Source: Burkholderia contaminans (GTDB lineage Bacteria > Pseudomonadota > Gammaproteobacteria > Burkholderiales > Burkholderiaceae). From it: 64,000 nucleotides of DNA. Of this stretch, positions 60,762 through 64,000 are shown piece after piece. The stretch lies in assembly GCF_029633825.1 (NCBI RefSeq), contig NZ_CP090640.1:2418001-2482000 (forward strand), in the 5' to 3' direction. The translations under genes were made by a program, and so were the position numbers. Each line of letters begins with the position of its first letter. The stretch's first letter is position 1. The notes beneath the pieces are model-generated. The model searched no databases. It was not told the origin of the DNA and saw only the letters and a list, made by a program, of their open reading frames with translations.

Positions 60762-60784
60762 GCATGCCGTGTGCCACGGCATGC
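60762..60784 (+). other. Perfect hairpin between phoB and phoR
   Basis: 10-bp perfect stem GCATGCCGTG / CACGGCATGC with a 3-nt loop, followed by CGTTCATTCTTT rather than a proper T-run. May partly end or process the transcript and so keep PhoR below PhoB. Confidence 0.6.
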
Positions 60785-60809
60785 CGTTCATTCTTTCGGG
60801 CGCTGAATC

Positions 60810-62129
60810 ATGAACATCATCTGGGCGCGCTTTCTGGTGTCGCTCGTGCTGCTCGTGCTGATCGGCGTATTGGTCGGCGTCTTCGCCGGCCCGACCGCGG
60901 GCCTCGTGTTCGTGGTCGTGATGCTGGTCGCGCAGGGCTTTTTCAGTACCTTTCATACGCAGCGTCTGTGGCGTTTGCTCGATGCACCGGTCTATGGCGA
61001 GGTGCCGAGCGCGCCGGGCATCTGGGGTGAGATCTACTATCGCCTGCACAAGCTCGCGAAGCAGTGGCACGCACAGGTGCGTCAGGTCGAGCAGCAGCAT
61101 TCGCGCTTCATCCAGGCGATCCAGGCGTCGCCGAACGGTGTCGCGATGCTCGACGACCACGACCAGATCGAGTGGTGCAACGCGATCGCCGAGGTCCATT
61201 TCGGCCTCGACGCGAAGCGCGACCTGCGCCAGCACATCACCAACCTGGTTCGCCATCCCGAGTTCGTCCGCTACCTGAATGCGCAGCATTACGAAGAGAC
61301 GCTCGTGATGCGCGGCATGGGCGATTCGCGGCAGAACGTGCTGGAAGTGCAGGTGTTTCCGTACGGCGAGAATCGCAAGCTGCTGCTGACGCAGGACATC
61401 ACCGAGCTCGAGCGGACCGATGCGATGCGGCGCGACTTCGTCGCGAACGTGTCGCACGAATTGAAGACGCCGCTCACCGTGCTGTCGGGGTTCCTCGAGA
61501 CGATGCGCGAGCTGCCGCTGAACGAGGAAGACCGCGCGCGCTATCTCGAGATGATGGAGCAGCAGGCCTCGCGGATGCGGCACATCGTGACCGACCTGCT
61601 GGTGCTCGCGAAGCTGGAGGGCGAGAGCAAGCCGCCGCTCGATCGCGCGATCGACATGCGTGCCGTGTTCGACCATCTGAAGGAAGACGCGCAGACGCTG
61701 TCGAACGGGCATCACGACATCGCGTTCTCGATCGACGAGACGCTCGGCGTCACCGGCGCGCAGACGGAGCTGTTCAGCGCGTTCGCGAATCTCGTCACGA
61801 ACGCGATCCGCTATACGCCGGAAGGCGGCAAGATCGTCGTGACCTGGCGGCGTGAGGGCGCGCAGGGCGTGTTTTCCGTCACGGACAGCGGCTTCGGGAT
61901 TCCGGCCGCCGACCTGCCGCGGCTCACCGAGCGCTTCTACCGCGTCGACCGCAGCCGTTCGCGCGACACCGGCGGCACGGGGCTCGGCCTTGCGATCGTC
62001 AAGCACGTGCTGCAGCGTCACGACGCGCACCTGTACGTGCAGAGCGAGGAAGGGCGTGGCAGCACGTTCACCGCGCGCTTCCCGGGCTCGCGCATCATCG
62101 CGATCCGGCCGGCCGCTTACGAGGCATGA
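60810..62129 (+). CDS. phoR: Phosphate regulon sensor histidine kinase PhoR
   Basis: 439 residues: two N-terminal membrane helices, a charged linker, a PAS domain (about 100-195), the H-box VSHELKTPL with His216, and an ATPase domain with N, G1 and G2 boxes (FANLVTNAIRYTPEGG, VTDSGFGIP, GTGLGLAIVKHVL). Phosphorylates PhoB under phosphate limitation. Confidence 0.96.
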   Translation: MNIIWARFLVSLVLLVLIGVLVGVFAGPTAGLVFVVVMLVAQGFFSTFHTQRLWRLLDAPVYGEVPSAPGIWGEIYYRLHKLAKQWHAQVRQVEQQHSRFIQAIQASPNGVAMLDDHDQIEWCNAIAEVHFGLDAKRDLRQHITNLVRHPEFVRYLNAQHYEETLVMRGMGDSRQNVLEVQVFPYGENRKLLLTQDITELERTDAMRRDFVANVSHELKTPLTVLSGFLETMRELPLNEEDRARYLEMMEQQASRMRHIVTDLLVLAKLEGESKPPLDRAIDMRAVFDHLKEDAQTLSNGHHDIAFSIDETLGVTGAQTELFSAFANLVTNAIRYTPEGGKIVVTWRREGAQGVFSVTDSGFGIPAADLPRLTERFYRVDRSRSRDTGGTGLGLAIVKHVLQRHDAHLYVQSEEGRGSTFTARFPGSRIIAIRPAAYEA

Positions 62130-62181
62130 TCGCGTAACGGCATCCGTCGCTCGTTCGGCAAGCGGCGGCATGCCGGGGTCG

Positions 62182-62212
62182 AAAAAAAACGCAGCCAGCC
62201 GGCTGCGTTTTT
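62182..62212. terminator. Bidirectional terminator between phoR and ppk
   Basis: 7-bp perfect core CGCAGCC / GGCTGCG with an AGCC loop, flanked by eight A on the left and six T on the right, so it serves both convergent genes. Confidence 0.9.
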
Positions 62213-62255
62213 TATTTGGAGCGACGCGGCGCGCGACTTGCGCCGCGCGGCCGGT

Positions 62256-64000
62256 TCAGGAGCAGAACTTCGCGAGCAACCCGAGTTGCGCGTTGCGGAT
62301 CGTCTTGCCGGCGCGGCGCCGGCGGTAGTGGCCGTCGCTTTGCATCTGCCACGCCGACTGGTTGTCGCCGAGGCACACCGACAGGCCTTCTGCGATCACG
62401 CGCCGCTTCAGCTTGCGATCGCGGATCGGGAACGCGACTTCGACGCGGCGGAACAGGTTGCGGTCCATCCAGTCTGCGCTCGACAGATAGACGTCCTCGG
62501 TGCCGTTCGCGTGGAAATAGTAGATCCGGTGGTGCTCGAGGAAGCGGCCGACGATCGAGCGCACTGTGATGTTTTCCGACAGCCCCGGCACGCCGGGCTT
62601 CAGCGCGCAGACACCGCGCACGATCAGGTCGACCTTGACGCCGGCCTGCGACGCTTCGTACAGCGCCGCGATCACCGTCGGCTCCAGCAGCGCGTTCATC
62701 TTCGCGACGACGCGTGCGCGCTTGCCGGCGCGTGCATTGTCGATCTCTGCGCGGATCGAGTCGATGATGCGCGGATGCAGCGTGAACGGCGACTGCCACA
62801 GCTCGTGCAGCGTGAGTTCGCCGCCGATGCCGGTCAGTTGCTGGAACACGTGATGAACGTCCTCGCAGATCTTCTGGTCGGCCGTCATCAGCCCGAAGTC
62901 GGTGTAGAGGCGTGCCGTGCGCGGGTGGTAGTTGCCGGTGCCGAGGTGCACGTAGCGGCGCAGCGACGCCTTGCCGGCCTGCACGACGCGCCGCACGATC
63001 AGCATCATCTTCGCGTGGCACTTGTGGCCCACCACGCCGTACACGACATGCGCGCCGACCGCTTCGAGCTGCGACGCCCAGTTGATGTTGGTTTCCTCGT
63101 CGAAGCGCGCGAGCAGCTCGACGACGACGGTCACTTCCTTGCCGTTGCGCGCGGCTTCCATCAGCGCGTCCATCAGCGGCGAATCGGTGCCGGTGCGGTA
63201 GATCGTCTGCTTGATCGCGACGACGCTCGGATCCCTCGCGGCTTGCTGCAGCAGTTCGAGCACCGGCTGGAAGCTCTCGTACGGGTGGTGCAGCAGGATG
63301 TCGCCGTTGTCGATCGCGTCGAACATCGTCGGCGCGTTCGTGATCGCGGACGGGGTCGACGCGGTGAACGGCGCGAACTTCAGGTCGGGACGGTCGACGA
63401 GATCGGGAATCTGCATCAGCCGCACGAGGTTCACCGATCCGGACACGCGATAGCAGTCCTTCTCGCTCAGTTCGCTTTCCACGAGCAGGCGGCGCACGAT
63501 ATGCGGCGGCGTGTCGGCCGATACCTCGAGGCGCACTGCATTGCCGAGGTGGCGCGCGGGCAGCTCGCCCTGCAGCGCGACGCGCAGGTTCGTGATTTCG
63601 TCCTCGTCGACGAACAGCTCGCTGTTGCGCGTGATGCGGAACTGGTTGCAGCTCTTCACGCTCAGCTGCGGGAAGAGTTCGCCGACGAAGCGCTGCATGA
63701 ACGAGCTCAACAGCACGAAGCCGTGCTCGAAGCCCGACAGCGCGTGCGGCATGCGCACGACGCGCGGCAGTGCACGCGGCGCCTGCACGATGCCCATCAC
63801 GGCCTGGCGGCCGAATGCGTCGCGGCCTTCGAGCTCGACGACGAAGTTCAGGCTCTTGTTCAGCACGCGCGGGAACGGGTGGGCGGGATCGAGGCCGATC
63901 GGCGTGAGCACCGGCAGCAACTCGTCGAGGAAGTAATTCCGCGCCCATTCGAGCTGCTCGTCGTTCCACGTGTCGCTCGCATGGAAGTAGATGCCTTCCT
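62256..64000 (-). CDS. ppk: Polyphosphate kinase 1, 5' end outside window
   Basis: The C-terminal 580 or so residues of Ppk1. Visible: NYFLDELLPVLTPIGLDPAHPFP, the autophosphorylated His region GHKCHAKMML, HLGTGNYHPRTARLYTDFGLMTA, and ETNINWASQLEAVGAHVVYG. Both conserved histidines of the PLD-like catalytic core are present. Makes polyphosphate from ATP. Frame is open to the window edge. Convergent with phoR; often Pho-regulated in other bacteria. Confidence 0.97.
   Translation of the reverse strand, partial: EGIYFHASDTWNDEQLEWARNYFLDELLPVLTPIGLDPAHPFPRVLNKSLNFVVELEGRDAFGRQAVMGIVQAPRALPRVVRMPHALSGFEHGFVLLSSFMQRFVGELFPQLSVKSCNQFRITRNSELFVDEDEITNLRVALQGELPARHLGNAVRLEVSADTPPHIVRRLLVESELSEKDCYRVSGSVNLVRLMQIPDLVDRPDLKFAPFTASTPSAITNAPTMFDAIDNGDILLHHPYESFQPVLELLQQAARDPSVVAIKQTIYRTGTDSPLMDALMEAARNGKEVTVVVELLARFDEETNINWASQLEAVGAHVVYGVVGHKCHAKMMLIVRRVVQAGKASLRRYVHLGTGNYHPRTARLYTDFGLMTADQKICEDVHHVFQQLTGIGGELTLHELWQSPFTLHPRIIDSIRAEIDNARAGKRARVVAKMNALLEPTVIAALYEASQAGVKVDLIVRGVCALKPGVPGLSENITVRSIVGRFLEHHRIYYFHANGTEDVYLSSADWMDRNLFRRVEVAFPIRDRKLKRRVIAEGLSVCLGDNQSAWQMQSDGHYRRRRAGKTIRNAQLGLLAKFCS

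Noticed and set aside
57246..62171. Very long open frame (about 1640 codons) antisense to the pst-pho operon
   Set aside because: Arg/His/Asp-rich translation with no motif, exactly opposite seven certain genes. High-GC codon bias removes stops from the antisense frame.

Overview
The window is high-GC DNA with dense, mostly core genes, and reads as chromosomal sequence of a Burkholderia (most plausibly a Burkholderia cepacia complex chromosome 1). Reasons: strong G/C third-position bias, DUF4148 and DUF2242 proteins, many LysR regulators, a carA-exporter-carB-greA block, and an rlmE-ftsH-folP-glmM-pstSCAB-phoU-phoB-phoR-ppk block. No rRNA, tRNA, insertion sequence, prophage or CRISPR array was found. 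The genus call is inference from gene content, not a database match.

Layout. 1-5760: the 3' end of a porin gene, then a LysR regulator divergent from a transporter / M20 amidohydrolase / acetylpolyamine deacetylase operon, with a 14-bp inverted repeat and a good sigma70 promoter between them. 5865-10819: a Csu-like (archaic) chaperone-usher pilus operon on the minus strand (pilin, chaperone, usher, two-domain tip protein), with a convergent 98-residue partial SCPU protein at its end. 10820-16702: an AT-richer gap, an MFS exporter, a gap holding a strong small-RNA candidate, a LysR regulator divergent from a serine/threonine dehydratase, and a frameshifted DUF2242 lipoprotein. 16818-21450: NhaR-like regulator, TerC membrane protein, zinc-ribbon protein, twin Hsp20 genes behind a sigma32-like promoter, a dehydrogenase and a DUF4148 protein. 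21617-30147: complete malonate utilisation locus (mdcR, then madL-madM-mdcA-C-D-E-G-B-H), in which mdcB and mdcH both carry an apparent one-base frameshift.

30277-39433: a mixture of single genes (PLD-like protein, phosphoribosyltransferase, PhaZ depolymerase, GST, ProP-type transporter, YnfA, then the minus-strand dnaQ, rnhA and methyltransferase, with gloB divergent). 39585-49696: mltD, an MFS transporter, carA, a LeuE-type exporter, carB, greA, a DUF4149 membrane protein and a YhbY RNA-binding protein. 49890-54978: rlmE, ftsH, folP, glmM. 55333-64000: the phosphate regulon, with two Pho boxes before pstS, then pstC-pstA-pstB-phoU-phoB-phoR, and ppk convergent behind a shared terminator. 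PstSCAB takes up phosphate, PhoU/PhoR/PhoB sense and control it, and Ppk stores it as polyphosphate.

A recurring feature is loss of one base in a G-run inside otherwise intact genes (about 15997, 29021, 29545 and possibly 9475). Either the assembly has residual homopolymer errors or these genes are recently broken; this must be settled before calling the malonate operon defective. The most interesting uncharacterised items are the roughly 75-nt small-RNA candidate at 12989-13063, the partial SCPU protein next to the pilus operon, a 32-residue amphipathic peptide frame at 11057, and several well-formed operator-like inverted repeats.
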